Below, one piece after another: positions 18,461 to 27,434 of a DNA stretch of 64,000 nucleotides. A program made the position numbers and the translations under genes. The stretch's first letter is position 1. Every line of letters begins with the position of its first letter. Source of the DNA: Clostridium sp. D43t1_170807_H7 (GTDB lineage: Bacteria > Bacillota > Clostridia > Clostridiales > Clostridiaceae); assembly GCF_015555905.1 (NCBI RefSeq), contig NZ_JADNLK010000002.1:1-64000 (forward strand), written 5' to 3'. Below the pieces are notes generated by a model, which had not been told where the DNA came from, did no database searches, and saw only the letters and a list, made by a program, of their open reading frames with translations.

Positions 18461-20773
18461 CTACTTAACTCTCATTAAATAATTTTTTATTAAAATTAAA
18501 ATCGTACTTAATGTAGCCATTACTAAAAACACTGTTAATTCTTGCATACCTAACTTACTTAAATGCAATAAATTTCTAAATAAAATTGTTGCTACGAAAA
18601 ATCCTATAGCAGTTGTTGTACATAAAAATACACGCATTTTATTAAATGGTCTACATACTCTTATTACTGCTAAAATACTAGTAAATCCAATCATATAATA
18701 CATTAATGTTGTCATTTTGGCCTCTGCTATATCTAAAGCTGGAGCTAAGAAATATAGTACAATAATATTTATTATTATAACTACAGAATAAGGAAATGAA
18801 TTTTTTAATACACTTTTTAAGAATTTTTCTTTTATTTGTTTTCCATTAGGTTCAAAAGATATAAAGAATGATGTATATCCCTCAATGGCAAGATCCACTA
18901 ATGTAATTTGTATTGGAATAAATGGGAATGCTGTACAAGTTATAATATTTAATATTGATAACATTACTGAATATAATGTTTTTATAAAGAATATTGTAGC
19001 AACATTAGTAATATTATTTACAACTCTTCTTCCCTCCATTAAAACATCTTTTAAAACACTAAAGTCAGAATTTAAAAGCACAATTTGCGAAACTTGCTTT
19101 GCCACATCACTTGCTTCTGGTAATGTTATACTACAATCAGCCTGTCTTAATGCAATAACATCATTTACTCCATCACCTGTCATTGCAACAGTATGCCCTT
19201 TTGCTTGTAATGCTTGCACTAACAAACTCTTCTGATTTGGAGATACTCTTGCAAATATACTATATTCCTCTACTAAATCTATTATTTCCTCATCACTTTC
19301 TATAGTAGATAAATCAATATATGATTCATAATCCTCTAAGCCTGCTTCCTTAGCTATACTAGAAACAGTCAATGGATTATCACCTGAAATTATTTTTACA
19401 GTTACACCTTCTCCTTTAAAGAATCCAAGCATTTCTTTTGCATTTTTTCTTAAAAGATCTGATAATTCTATTGCAGCAATAATCTCTATATCTGGTAATA
19501 CATCTTCTACTACATATTTAGAAAACCCTACAAGAAGTACTCTTTTTCCTTGTCTTTGTGCCTCTATTATATTCTCTTTAATTTCAAAGTTACTTTTAGC
19601 TGTTAATCTTTCAGGTGCTCCAACTATTATAGATCCTATATCCTTAAATGAAATAGAACTCCATTTTCTCTCAGATGAAAATGAATTTTTATAGTCAACT
19701 TCAAAGGTATCATTTTCTTTAAAATACTCCTTTAAAGCCTGAAAAGTACCGTTGTTATCTCCTATTTCATTAACAAATGCACTTAAGGCCTGATTTACTG
19801 AAATAGGCATTACATCTTCATTAAATATTTCAACATTTGAAACTTTCATCTTACCTTCAGTAATAGTACCAGTCTTATCAAGACATAATGTATCTACATG
19901 TGCTAATGTCTCAACACTATATAAGTCTTGAACTAATACTTTTTTCTTTGCAAGCTTAATTACTCCAGCTGCTAGGGATATACTAATTAATAAAACTAAT
20001 CCCTTTGGTAGCATTCCTAGTAACGCTGCTGCTGTTGATACTACAGAACTTTTTATTACTTGATCTCTAAAGAAGAACGCCTGTACAAATAATAGTAGTC
20101 CTACTGGTATTATTATAAAACTTGTAAGTCTTGTAACTTTTCTCATAGAGTTTAGTAATTCTGAGTTTACCTTTTTATGCTTTTTACTCTTTAATGTAAT
20201 TTCTGTTGCTAAGTTATCCTTACCTACTTTTTCAACCTTAGCATAACATTTTCCACTAACAACATAACTTCCTGAAAATAGTTTATCTCCAGGCATTTTT
20301 ACTATTGTATCTGATTCTCCAGTAAGAAGAGATTCATTTACTTCTACTTTTCCGTCAATAACAACCGAATCTGAACAAATTTGATTTCCCATGTTTAGTA
20401 TAGTTATATCATCTAAAACTACTTCATCAACATGAATAGTTTTCTCTCTTCCATCCCTTATTACATCAACCTTTGATACTGTAAGTACTGATAGCTTAGC
20501 TACCATATTTTTTGCATGTATTTCTTGAAAACTTCCAATACATATATTTAAAATAATTATTAACATAAAAGCTAAATTAGAATATGCTCCAACTGACATT
20601 AAAGCAATAGCAATAAGAAAATTGTACAAATTAAATAATGTAAATACATTACTTGATATAATCTCCCAATTAGATTTCACAGTTTTTTCTTCTACAATAT
20701 TAATTTCTCCTCTTTCTTTTCTCTCTAATACTTCCGCTTCTGTTAATCCTAATATAGTTTGCTGCTCTTCCAT
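18461..20773 (-). CDS. cation-transporting P-type ATPase
   Basis: 770 residues from the ATG at 20773, which has GGAGTG 8 bases upstream; a longer frame to 20794 lacks such a site. Actuator motif LTGESD, phosphorylation motif DKTGT near 300, and hinge motif MTGDGVNDVIALRQADCSI. Membrane segment 4 carries PKGLVLL where classical Ca2+ pumps have PEGL, and there are no heavy-metal CPC motifs or N-terminal metal-binding domains. It belongs to the P-type cation pump group of Firmicutes with uncertain substrate (Ca2+, Mg2+ or Mn2+ possible). Transcribed alone. Confidence 0.85.
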   Translation of the reverse strand: MEEQQTILGLTEAEVLERKERGEINIVEEKTVKSNWEIISSNVFTLFNLYNFLIAIALMSVGAYSNLAFMLIIILNICIGSFQEIHAKNMVAKLSVLTVSKVDVIRDGREKTIHVDEVVLDDITILNMGNQICSDSVVIDGKVEVNESLLTGESDTIVKMPGDKLFSGSYVVSGKCYAKVEKVGKDNLATEITLKSKKHKKVNSELLNSMRKVTRLTSFIIIPVGLLLFVQAFFFRDQVIKSSVVSTAAALLGMLPKGLVLLISISLAAGVIKLAKKKVLVQDLYSVETLAHVDTLCLDKTGTITEGKMKVSNVEIFNEDVMPISVNQALSAFVNEIGDNNGTFQALKEYFKENDTFEVDYKNSFSSERKWSSISFKDIGSIIVGAPERLTAKSNFEIKENIIEAQRQGKRVLLVGFSKYVVEDVLPDIEIIAAIELSDLLRKNAKEMLGFFKGEGVTVKIISGDNPLTVSSIAKEAGLEDYESYIDLSTIESDEEIIDLVEEYSIFARVSPNQKSLLVQALQAKGHTVAMTGDGVNDVIALRQADCSITLPEASDVAKQVSQIVLLNSDFSVLKDVLMEGRRVVNNITNVATIFFIKTLYSVMLSILNIITCTAFPFIPIQITLVDLAIEGYTSFFISFEPNGKQIKEKFLKSVLKNSFPYSVVIIINIIVLYFLAPALDIAEAKMTTLMYYMIGFTSILAVIRVCRPFNKMRVFLCTTTAIGFFVATILFRNLLHLSKLGMQELTVFLVMATLSTILILIKNYLMRVK

Positions 20774-20903
20774 AATAAACACACTCCATATCAATTTCTC
20801 TTATAATTACATTCACCATATACTTACATATCAATTAATAATAACATTTATTATATATCTTAAATGTAAAATCTATGTTAAATATTATTGATAATATATT
20901 ATT

Positions 20904-20945
20904 AAAGGAACTATTGCATTGAAGAATTTGTGCAACAGTTCCTTT
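20904..20945 (-). terminator. terminator after the 5'-nucleotidase gene
   Basis: AAAGGAACTATTGCA / TGCAACAGTTCCTTT with one mismatch and a 12-nt loop, directly past the stop at 20950, with A/T-rich flanks. Confidence 0.75.
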
Positions 20946-20949
20946 AATT

Positions 20950-22461
20950 CTACTTTATTGTGTAATTACTTTTTTCAACAACTTTAATATTTTGATTTTT
21001 TAAGAAATAATTAATTATAAGTTCACTTATATCAACATTAATTTCTCGAATAACTTCAGCGCCTTCATAAGATGGATAAATTGAAGTATTAGTAGCACGA
21101 TAATTATTCATAACAACATTATAATACTTATCTAAATCAATATTCTTACCATCCTTTTTCATAGAAACTACTCTATCTCCAAAATTTCTTGATAAGTCAA
21201 TTTCATAATCAAGTCCTCCAAAAGTATCATAATTATAGTTTTGAACCTTTGGAACTAAGAACCCATCACTAATTTTTACTTTTCCGTTATCAATGACAAA
21301 ATAAGTCGCAGCCTTTTCAATAGCTTCCTTTAACTTATCTCCCCTAACTCTTAAAACCATTAAGGTATTAGGGTAAGGATAATTTATTAATACATCTCTA
21401 ATAGATACATTTTTCTTAAATCCAATTGCACTATCAAATAATGATAAAGCTGAAAAATCTGCATCCGAAGCTTCTAATTGTACTTGATGTAAGAAATTAA
21501 TAAATGGATGTCCATTTAATCTTGCTTCAAAAATATCATTCATAAGTATATCCTTATCAAATTCACCAATTTCTTTATCTAAGTAGTCTTTTAACTTTAA
21601 CTCAACATTATTAAATATTTTTTCCATATCTTTATTAATCTCATCATTTAATAAAGAAACATCAACTAACTCATAATTTGCTTCTTTAGTTTCTGTATCT
21701 AGTATAATTTTACTGAACTTTTGTCCATTATGAAGTGGTTGTGCACAAACTACTCCATTTATTTTAGTTATAAATGCCCTATGCTGATGTCCACTTAAAA
21801 CCATATTAATTGAATCATATTTTTCTAATAACTCACTTCCTTGGTTTTCCTTAGTAAGCTTTTCTGTAGGTATATTACTTCCATCTAAACTCTTTTCAAA
21901 TCCTCCATGGTAACAAACTATAATGTAATCTGCCTTTTCCTTTAATTCCTTTTCATATTTCCCATACATATCAACTGGATCTAAAAATTCTAAATTAGTA
22001 ATATTTTTTTCATGTTCCCAATTAGGTATAAAGGATGTTGTAAGTCCAATACATGCTATTTTGAATCCCTTAAAATCAAATATTTTATAGGGCTTAGTTT
22101 TAAGATCTAAACCTTCAATATTAGCATTTATTATTTTATCCTCAACAAGTTTATATGAATTATTTAAATAATCCAATCCATAATTAAATTCATGATTTCC
22201 TATAACATAAGCATCATAACCTATAAATTCTAATCCTTCTAATATAGGATTTTTATCTAATTTTTCCTTTGATAAATAATGTGCTAAAGCTGAGCCTTGT
22301 ATTAAATCCCCACAATCAACTTTTAAAGACGCATCATAATTTTTTTCATCATTTAATATGTAACTTCCTATTTTAAGTATTCCAAGTGGCTGATCTTTTA
22401 CATAGTTAGTTGGATAAACATATCCATGCAAATCACTTGTTTGATATATGGCTAACTTCAT
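20950..22461 (-). CDS. 5'-nucleotidase / cyclic phosphodiesterase family metallophosphatase
   Basis: 503 residues. N-terminal dimetal phosphoesterase domain with DLHG (about 10), DCGDLIQG (about 50), GNHEFNYG (about 87), CYHGG and SGHQHRAF (about 225). The C-terminal 5'-nucleotidase substrate domain covers about 300-490 (VRGDKLKEAIEKAA). There is no signal peptide, unlike the secreted UshA/YfkN types, so it should act in the cytoplasm like YunD. Expected to remove phosphate from nucleotides or cyclic nucleotides. Single gene with its own terminator. Confidence 0.87.
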   Translation of the reverse strand: MKLAIYQTSDLHGYVYPTNYVKDQPLGILKIGSYILNDEKNYDASLKVDCGDLIQGSALAHYLSKEKLDKNPILEGLEFIGYDAYVIGNHEFNYGLDYLNNSYKLVEDKIINANIEGLDLKTKPYKIFDFKGFKIACIGLTTSFIPNWEHEKNITNLEFLDPVDMYGKYEKELKEKADYIIVCYHGGFEKSLDGSNIPTEKLTKENQGSELLEKYDSINMVLSGHQHRAFITKINGVVCAQPLHNGQKFSKIILDTETKEANYELVDVSLLNDEINKDMEKIFNNVELKLKDYLDKEIGEFDKDILMNDIFEARLNGHPFINFLHQVQLEASDADFSALSLFDSAIGFKKNVSIRDVLINYPYPNTLMVLRVRGDKLKEAIEKAATYFVIDNGKVKISDGFLVPKVQNYNYDTFGGLDYEIDLSRNFGDRVVSMKKDGKNIDLDKYYNVVMNNYRATNTSIYPSYEGAEVIREINVDISELIINYFLKNQNIKVVEKSNYTIK

Positions 22462-22494
22462 ATATTATCTTCCTTCCCATTTAAATAGCTAAGC

Positions 22495-22538
22495 TGTATT
22501 AAATTTATTATTTAATTTTTTACTAAATTTTTAATACA
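22495..22538 (-). terminator. hairpin after the MBL hydrolase gene
   Basis: TGTATTAAA / TTTAATACA with further A/T pairing inside, about 35 bases past the hydrolase stop. Likely terminator; the AT-only stem makes it less certain. Confidence 0.5.
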
Positions 22539-22573
22539 ACCTACTACTATATCTTCTCTTTAGTTTAAATATA

Positions 22574-23872
22574 TTATATTGTTTGACCCTTTTTAGGTAA
22601 TAAAACAGCTCCATTTTCATTATAAAGTTTTTCTGGACGATAAGAGTGAATTGGAACTAATAACTTAGGTTTAATTAGGTTAATTATTTTTATTAAATCA
22701 TAAGGACGAGCATGACCACTACATGGTATATTCATAAACTCTATATTATACTCCCCGAACTGTTTAATAAATGGTTCATAGGCTGGATCAAACGCTCCTA
22801 GTGGTTGAGCATCAGTATGAATATAGATTCCACCACTTTTTAATTTATTTATATGTTCTAAAGCTAAAGTATCTAATTGCCAGAAATACTTACTTTCATC
22901 ATTTAATAATTCTTCAAAATCCACTTTTAAATTTTCATCTAGCCCATATCCTTTATCATCTAATTGATAATAATAAGTTTCAATTCCAGATGCTTCTTTT
23001 ACTACATATGAATAATATGCATCTAACACAACAGTTCTTGGATTACTCTTAATTATATTTAAAATTCTTTCTACATTTGATATATAGTAATTAAATGTTA
23101 TTTGTTTATTAGGATTATTATTAACTACTTCATTAATTTTTTCTATAAGTTCTGGTTCATTCACTGCCTCTGTCTCTCTTATAGGATCTCCAAACTCTTG
23201 AAATGAAACACTTACTCCTTCTATTAATAATACATCACAATTTTCACTTGCCTTACAAAAATTTAATGTATCATTTTCTCTATATCCATGAAGTCTAATA
23301 TCTCCTGTATACGCTATAGTTAAATCTGGTGTTTCTATTACTAATCCACTAGCTCCATAAGCATCATGATCAACAGGCATAACTTTAACTTTTATTTTTC
23401 CAACTTCAACAACTTCATTTTCTTTAACTCCAACTACTTCCCTTGTATTAGAAGCTTGTTTTTCATATAGAGGAAAAATAAAATCATTATTAATGTTCAA
23501 AGTATTTAGTAATGATTTTGTCCCTTCTAAAGTATATAGCGGTATTTCAGGATTTAAGTAATTAACTATTTTAGAATGGTCTAAATGAATATGAGATAAG
23601 AATACAGCAGTATTTTTAAAAGTATTTTCTTTTGATTCATATCCTATTAAAGGTATTTTAGGATCAAATATATTATTTAAATATGGCACTAAATTTTCAT
23701 CCAATAATCCCTGTAAATCATTGGGTTGCACTTCTGCAGACGGATTATACTCGCTACCAAAATCAAAGAAAATATGACTATCTTCATATGCAATTTCTAT
23801 TATTGTTCCGCCAATTGTTAAAACACCACTATGAAATGTTATTTTTGTCTTTTTATCCTTAAGCATAATCAT
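22574..23872 (-). CDS. MBL-fold metallo-hydrolase, RNase J/beta-CASP-like
   Basis: 432 residues after GAGGAG. Metallo-beta-lactamase motifs: SHIHLDHS (about 93), VDHDAYG (about 169), TGDIRLHG (about 192), and late motifs SGHARPYD and PIHSYRPE. The insert between them and the C-terminal motifs resemble the beta-CASP nucleases that include RNase J and CPSF, but it is shorter than RNase J (about 555 residues) and lacks its C-terminal domain. A nuclease role is likely but not shown; hydrolysis of another phosphoester is possible. Nothing in the neighbouring genes points to a pathway. Confidence 0.8.
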   Translation of the reverse strand: MIMLKDKKTKITFHSGVLTIGGTIIEIAYEDSHIFFDFGSEYNPSAEVQPNDLQGLLDENLVPYLNNIFDPKIPLIGYESKENTFKNTAVFLSHIHLDHSKIVNYLNPEIPLYTLEGTKSLLNTLNINNDFIFPLYEKQASNTREVVGVKENEVVEVGKIKVKVMPVDHDAYGASGLVIETPDLTIAYTGDIRLHGYRENDTLNFCKASENCDVLLIEGVSVSFQEFGDPIRETEAVNEPELIEKINEVVNNNPNKQITFNYYISNVERILNIIKSNPRTVVLDAYYSYVVKEASGIETYYYQLDDKGYGLDENLKVDFEELLNDESKYFWQLDTLALEHINKLKSGGIYIHTDAQPLGAFDPAYEPFIKQFGEYNIEFMNIPCSGHARPYDLIKIINLIKPKLLVPIHSYRPEKLYNENGAVLLPKKGQTI

Positions 23873-23939
23873 AAAACAACTCCTCTTTGTTATATTTTAT
23901 ATCTAGTTATCTTTATAGTTATTAAAATTAATCTTCATT

Positions 23940-25067
23940 TTAAATAAAAAAATATATAATCAATCCTATTATAACTAATCCTAAAACATTATAAATAGTA
24001 AATTTTTTTATATAATCAGCGCCATCTTTTGGGTATTCGTTAATATAGAGTTTATAAGAAATTACGCTAGCAAGTGAAGCTATAATTGTTCCTAGTCCAC
24101 CTATATTTACTCCTAATAATAGTTCCTTATAATACGGTGTAAATGCTGAAATAAGCATCGTTGCTGGAACATTACTTATAAACTGACTAGATATTATTGA
24201 TGATATAAATGTGCTCTTTTCTGAAGACAATATATTTACCATAAAATTTTTAATTAAACTCATAGAAGATATATTACCTATAAATATAAAAAAAGCTACA
24301 AAAGTAATAAGTAATGAATAATCTACTTTTTTAAATAATCTTTTATTAAAAATCATTATAGCTATTATTGTTATTATAAAAGTAATTCTATAATCAATTA
24401 AATGAAATACTGAAAGTATTGTTATGAAAAATAAAACTGAATATATTATTATATCCCTATTATTTTCTATTTTTATATTTTCAACTTGAAAATATAACTT
24501 CTCCTTTTTTTCATTCATTGTTATAGCACCTAAAAATACAACTGATAATAAAACTAATGGAAATGTTATCTTAAAAAACTCCATAATATTAACATTGAAA
24601 TAAGAGTAAATAAAAAGATTTTGTGGATTTCCCATTGGAGTTAACGCACTTCCTAAATTAGCGGCTAATGTCTGAAATACAATAAGCTTTAATGGATTTA
24701 CATTAACTTTTTTAGCTATAATTAATGTTAATGGTACAAAAGTAATTAAAGCAACATCATTTGTTACTATCATTGCTGAAAAGAAAGTTAAAAATACTAA
24801 CGTATATGTAATTGCTTTAAAACTTGTACATCTTTTTAATAATGAAGTAGCTATACTATCTAAAAGCTGTAACTCTTTAAATCCTGCTACTACTATCATT
24901 AAATTAAATAATAGAATTATTACTTTAAAATCTATATATTCAAACTTAGGTAATGATATAAGTGATGTTCCTATAGCTAATGTTATTGCAATTATTAATA
25001 CTATTTCCTTTTTTATAAATTCTAAAAATATCCTTTTATCCTTTATTAAATTCAACTCTAAATTCAT
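23940..25067 (-). CDS. SLC13/ArsB-type anion transporter
   Basis: 375 residues from the ATG at 25067, with AGAGG 7 bases upstream; the frame extends to a TTG at 25085 that would contain this site. About ten hydrophobic segments. The stretch VTNDVALITFVPL in the first half, NLGSALTPMGNPQN at about 150 and SNVPATML in the second half are the re-entrant-loop signatures of the ion transporter superfamily (ArsB, CitM, DASS). The substrate may be a dicarboxylate, arsenite or another anion; no arsR or citrate genes are near. It is followed upstream by a thioredoxin-like gene 40 bases away, so the two may be co-transcribed. Confidence 0.82.
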   Translation of the reverse strand: MNLELNLIKDKRIFLEFIKKEIVLIIAITLAIGTSLISLPKFEYIDFKVIILLFNLMIVVAGFKELQLLDSIATSLLKRCTSFKAITYTLVFLTFFSAMIVTNDVALITFVPLTLIIAKKVNVNPLKLIVFQTLAANLGSALTPMGNPQNLFIYSYFNVNIMEFFKITFPLVLLSVVFLGAITMNEKKEKLYFQVENIKIENNRDIIIYSVLFFITILSVFHLIDYRITFIITIIAIMIFNKRLFKKVDYSLLITFVAFFIFIGNISSMSLIKNFMVNILSSEKSTFISSIISSQFISNVPATMLISAFTPYYKELLLGVNIGGLGTIIASLASVISYKLYINEYPKDGADYIKKFTIYNVLGLVIIGLIIYFFI

Positions 25068-25107
25068 CTTAAAACCTCTATTCAATTTCTAAATATTTAA
25101 AATTAAC

Positions 25108-25431
25108 CTAAAATATCATTTCATAATATCTTTTTATATTTCTTTCAAGCTCAAGTAAATCTACGTTTCTACCAATTCTCAATGTTTCTTTCCCTTCAAT
25201 AAATAATAAAAATATAGGTAATGAAAATACACCATATTTTGCAGCTAAAGCTAAATTTTCCTCCCCATTAATTTCTCCACTCTTAATTTGTGGTAAACTT
25301 TTTAAAATACTTTCAATTTTATATTTTATTGCTTCACAAGCACCACAATCCATTCCTGTAAAATATAGTACAGCTATTTTATTATCATTAACTAAATTTA
25401 TAATATCATTTTCACTAAATAATGTATTCAA
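25108..25431 (-). CDS. thioredoxin-like protein
   Basis: About 107 residues. The active-site motif is CGAC in FTGMDCGACEAIK, followed by the thioredoxin cis-proline region FSLPIFLLF. A GTG at 25443 sits inside the AAAAGGGGTG ribosome binding site, so the TTG at 25431 (about 10 bases downstream) is the likelier start. Cytoplasmic, probably a disulphide reductase for an unknown partner. Lies upstream of the anion transporter in the same direction. Confidence 0.8.
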   Translation of the reverse strand: MNTLFSENDIINLVNDNKIAVLYFTGMDCGACEAIKYKIESILKSLPQIKSGEINGEENLALAAKYGVFSLPIFLLFIEGKETLRIGRNVDLLELERNIKRYYEMIF

Positions 25432-25513
25432 AATATTTTTCACCCCTTTTATAAAAAAATTATATCTTTAATCTTATCTTTGCTCTTAAATTATATACCT
25501 ATAATCTACAAAA

Positions 25514-25551
25514 AAATAGCTACTACTTAAATTTATAAGTAATAGCTATTT
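25514..25551 (-). terminator. terminator after the small acidic protein gene
   Basis: AAATAGCTACTACTTA / TAAGTAATAGCTATTT with one mismatch and a 6-nt loop, just past the stop at 25557. T-rich sequence follows. Confidence 0.75.
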
Positions 25552-25556
25552 ATCTT

Positions 25557-25823
25557 CTAATTATTATTTTTATAAAAATATTCTAAAATATCATCAAAAG
25601 TTTTAAACTCCAATCCAGCCGATTCACAACATTCAGTTATAGCTTCTTCCATCTCATTTATTGGAATATCCTTTATTGTCTTACACTCTATACCTTCTTT
25701 ACAATATGATTCACAAATTGCCTTTTCTAATTCCTCTTCTGATACTCCCTCTTCTCTAAACATACTTAAAAATATTTCTCTAATATGATTTTCTCTCTCA
25801 ATTGTTGTTAATATATTCTCCAT
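25557..25823 (-). CDS. small acidic protein, function unknown
   Basis: 88 residues from the ATG at 25823, preceded by GGAGGG only 3-4 bases away; a longer frame to 25847 lacks a site. Very acidic and helical, with three Cys-containing segments (ICESYCKEGIECK, ITECCESAG). The two halves resemble each other (EEELEKAICESYCKEGIECKT and EMEEAITECCESAGLEFKT), suggesting an internal duplication. No membrane segment or signal peptide. Not recognised as any family. Confidence 0.55.
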   Translation of the reverse strand: MENILTTIERENHIREIFLSMFREEGVSEEELEKAICESYCKEGIECKTIKDIPINEMEEAITECCESAGLEFKTFDDILEYFYKNNN

Positions 25824-25922
25824 ATACCCTCCGAAACAAACTTTCAAAAATTATAATCCAATCATATTATATCATAATTTAAGCTTTTATAACCTAACTT
25901 AGAATGTAAATACTTAATTATA

Positions 25923-25938
25923 GTGACATCTCCTTATT
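25923..25938. repeat. 16-base repeat flanking gltBD, left copy
   Basis: GTGACATCTCCTTATT, 14 bases past the gltD stop. An identical copy is at 32363-32378, on the other side of gltB. On the minus strand it reads AATAAGGAGATGTCAC, which looks like a ribosome binding site run into an ATG. Meaning unknown. Confidence 0.5.
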
Positions 25939-25952
25939 ATATAAAAAAGTTG

Positions 25953-27422
25953 TTATTCCATTAAATATTTATCTACTGATAAAGCAGCATTTCTACCTTC
26001 TGTAATTCCCCATACAACTAACGATGGTCCTCTTCTTGCATCTCCAGCTACAAATACCTTTTCCTTAGATGTTTTGTAATCTACATCAGTTGCATTAATA
26101 CTTCCTCTATTGTTTAACTCTACACCTAAGTCATTAGCTATATAATCTTCAACTCCTGTGAATCCCATAGCAATTAAAACTAAATCAGCATTCCAAATCT
26201 TTTCAGAACCTTCAATTTCCTTAAGATTCATTCTACCATCTTCACCTTTAACCCACTCTACATCAACAGTTTTAAGAGATTTTACATTTCCATTTTCGTC
26301 TCCATAAAACTCTTTAACGCTAGTTAAATATCTTCTCGGATCATGTCCAAACTTTGCAATATACTCTTCTTGACCATAATCAACCTTTAATATTTTTGCA
26401 TATTCTGGCCAAGGATTATTTTCACCTCTGGTTTTTAAAGGCTCACCCATTATTTCAAATTGATTTACAGATTTACATCCTTGTCTAAGTGCTGTACCAA
26501 CACAGTCAGTTCCTGTATCTCCTCCACCAATTACTATTACATCTTTATCAGTAGCTAGAATATCTGCTCCTTTATTAAATGCTGAACCAATCACTCTCTT
26601 TGTGTTATTAGTTAAATATTTTACTGCAAAATGGATTCCATTAAGCTCTCTTCCAGGCACCTTTAAATCCCTTGGTTTAGATGCACCTATTGTTACAACT
26701 ATTGCATCATATTCTTTATCTAATTCATCAAAAGTAATATCAATACCAACATTTACACAAGTTTTAAAGGTAATTCCTTCTTCTTTAAGAAGATTAACTC
26801 TTCTTTCTATAACAGTTTTTTCAAGCTTCATATTTGGTATACCATACATCATAAGTCCACCAACATGGTCTTCTCTTTCATATACAGTAACACTATGACC
26901 TAATTTATTTAAAAAGTCTGAACATGCAAGCCCTGATGGACCTGACCCTATAACAGCAACCTTTTTTCCTGTTCTTATTTGTGGTGGATTAGCTTTAATA
27001 ACACCTTCACTAAAGCCTTTTTCTATTAAATACTTTTCATTAGCTTTAACTGTAACAGCATCTCCATGTAATCCACAAGTACAAGCATTTTCACATAATG
27101 CAGGGCATACTCTTGAAGTAAACTCTGGAAAATTACTAGTTTTTAAAAGTCTTTTTAACCCTAGTTCCCATTTTCCTAAATATACAAAGTTATTCCATTC
27201 AGGAATAAGGTTATGCAAAGGACAACCAGTTGCCATTCCATTTAACATTATTCCTGATTGGCAAAATGGAACACCACAGTCCATACATCTTGCCCCTTGA
27301 TTTTTTCTCTCCTCTTCAGTAAGAGGTGTATCAAATTCATTCCAATGATTTATTCTATTTAGTGCATCCTCTCTACTACAATTCTTTCTACTAAATTCCA
27401 TAAAACCTGTTGCTTTTCCCAT
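25953..27422 (-). CDS. gltD: glutamate synthase small subunit
   Basis: 489 residues, usual GltD length. It passes electrons from NAD(P)H through FAD and Fe-S clusters to the large subunit. N-terminal cluster-binding cysteines lie in CMDCGVPFCQ, GCPLHNL and CPALCENACTCG. The FAD-binding GSGPSGLACSDFL starts at about 158, a second nucleotide-binding GGGDTGTDCVG is at about 287, and GDARRGPSLVVWGI closes the fold. It lies 12 bases after gltB with its own ribosome binding site, so the two subunits are translated from one message. Confidence 0.95.
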   Translation of the reverse strand: MGKATGFMEFSRKNCSREDALNRINHWNEFDTPLTEEERKNQGARCMDCGVPFCQSGIMLNGMATGCPLHNLIPEWNNFVYLGKWELGLKRLLKTSNFPEFTSRVCPALCENACTCGLHGDAVTVKANEKYLIEKGFSEGVIKANPPQIRTGKKVAVIGSGPSGLACSDFLNKLGHSVTVYEREDHVGGLMMYGIPNMKLEKTVIERRVNLLKEEGITFKTCVNVGIDITFDELDKEYDAIVVTIGASKPRDLKVPGRELNGIHFAVKYLTNNTKRVIGSAFNKGADILATDKDVIVIGGGDTGTDCVGTALRQGCKSVNQFEIMGEPLKTRGENNPWPEYAKILKVDYGQEEYIAKFGHDPRRYLTSVKEFYGDENGNVKSLKTVDVEWVKGEDGRMNLKEIEGSEKIWNADLVLIAMGFTGVEDYIANDLGVELNNRGSINATDVDYKTSKEKVFVAGDARRGPSLVVWGITEGRNAALSVDKYLME

Positions 27423-27434
27423 GATACTCCCTCC

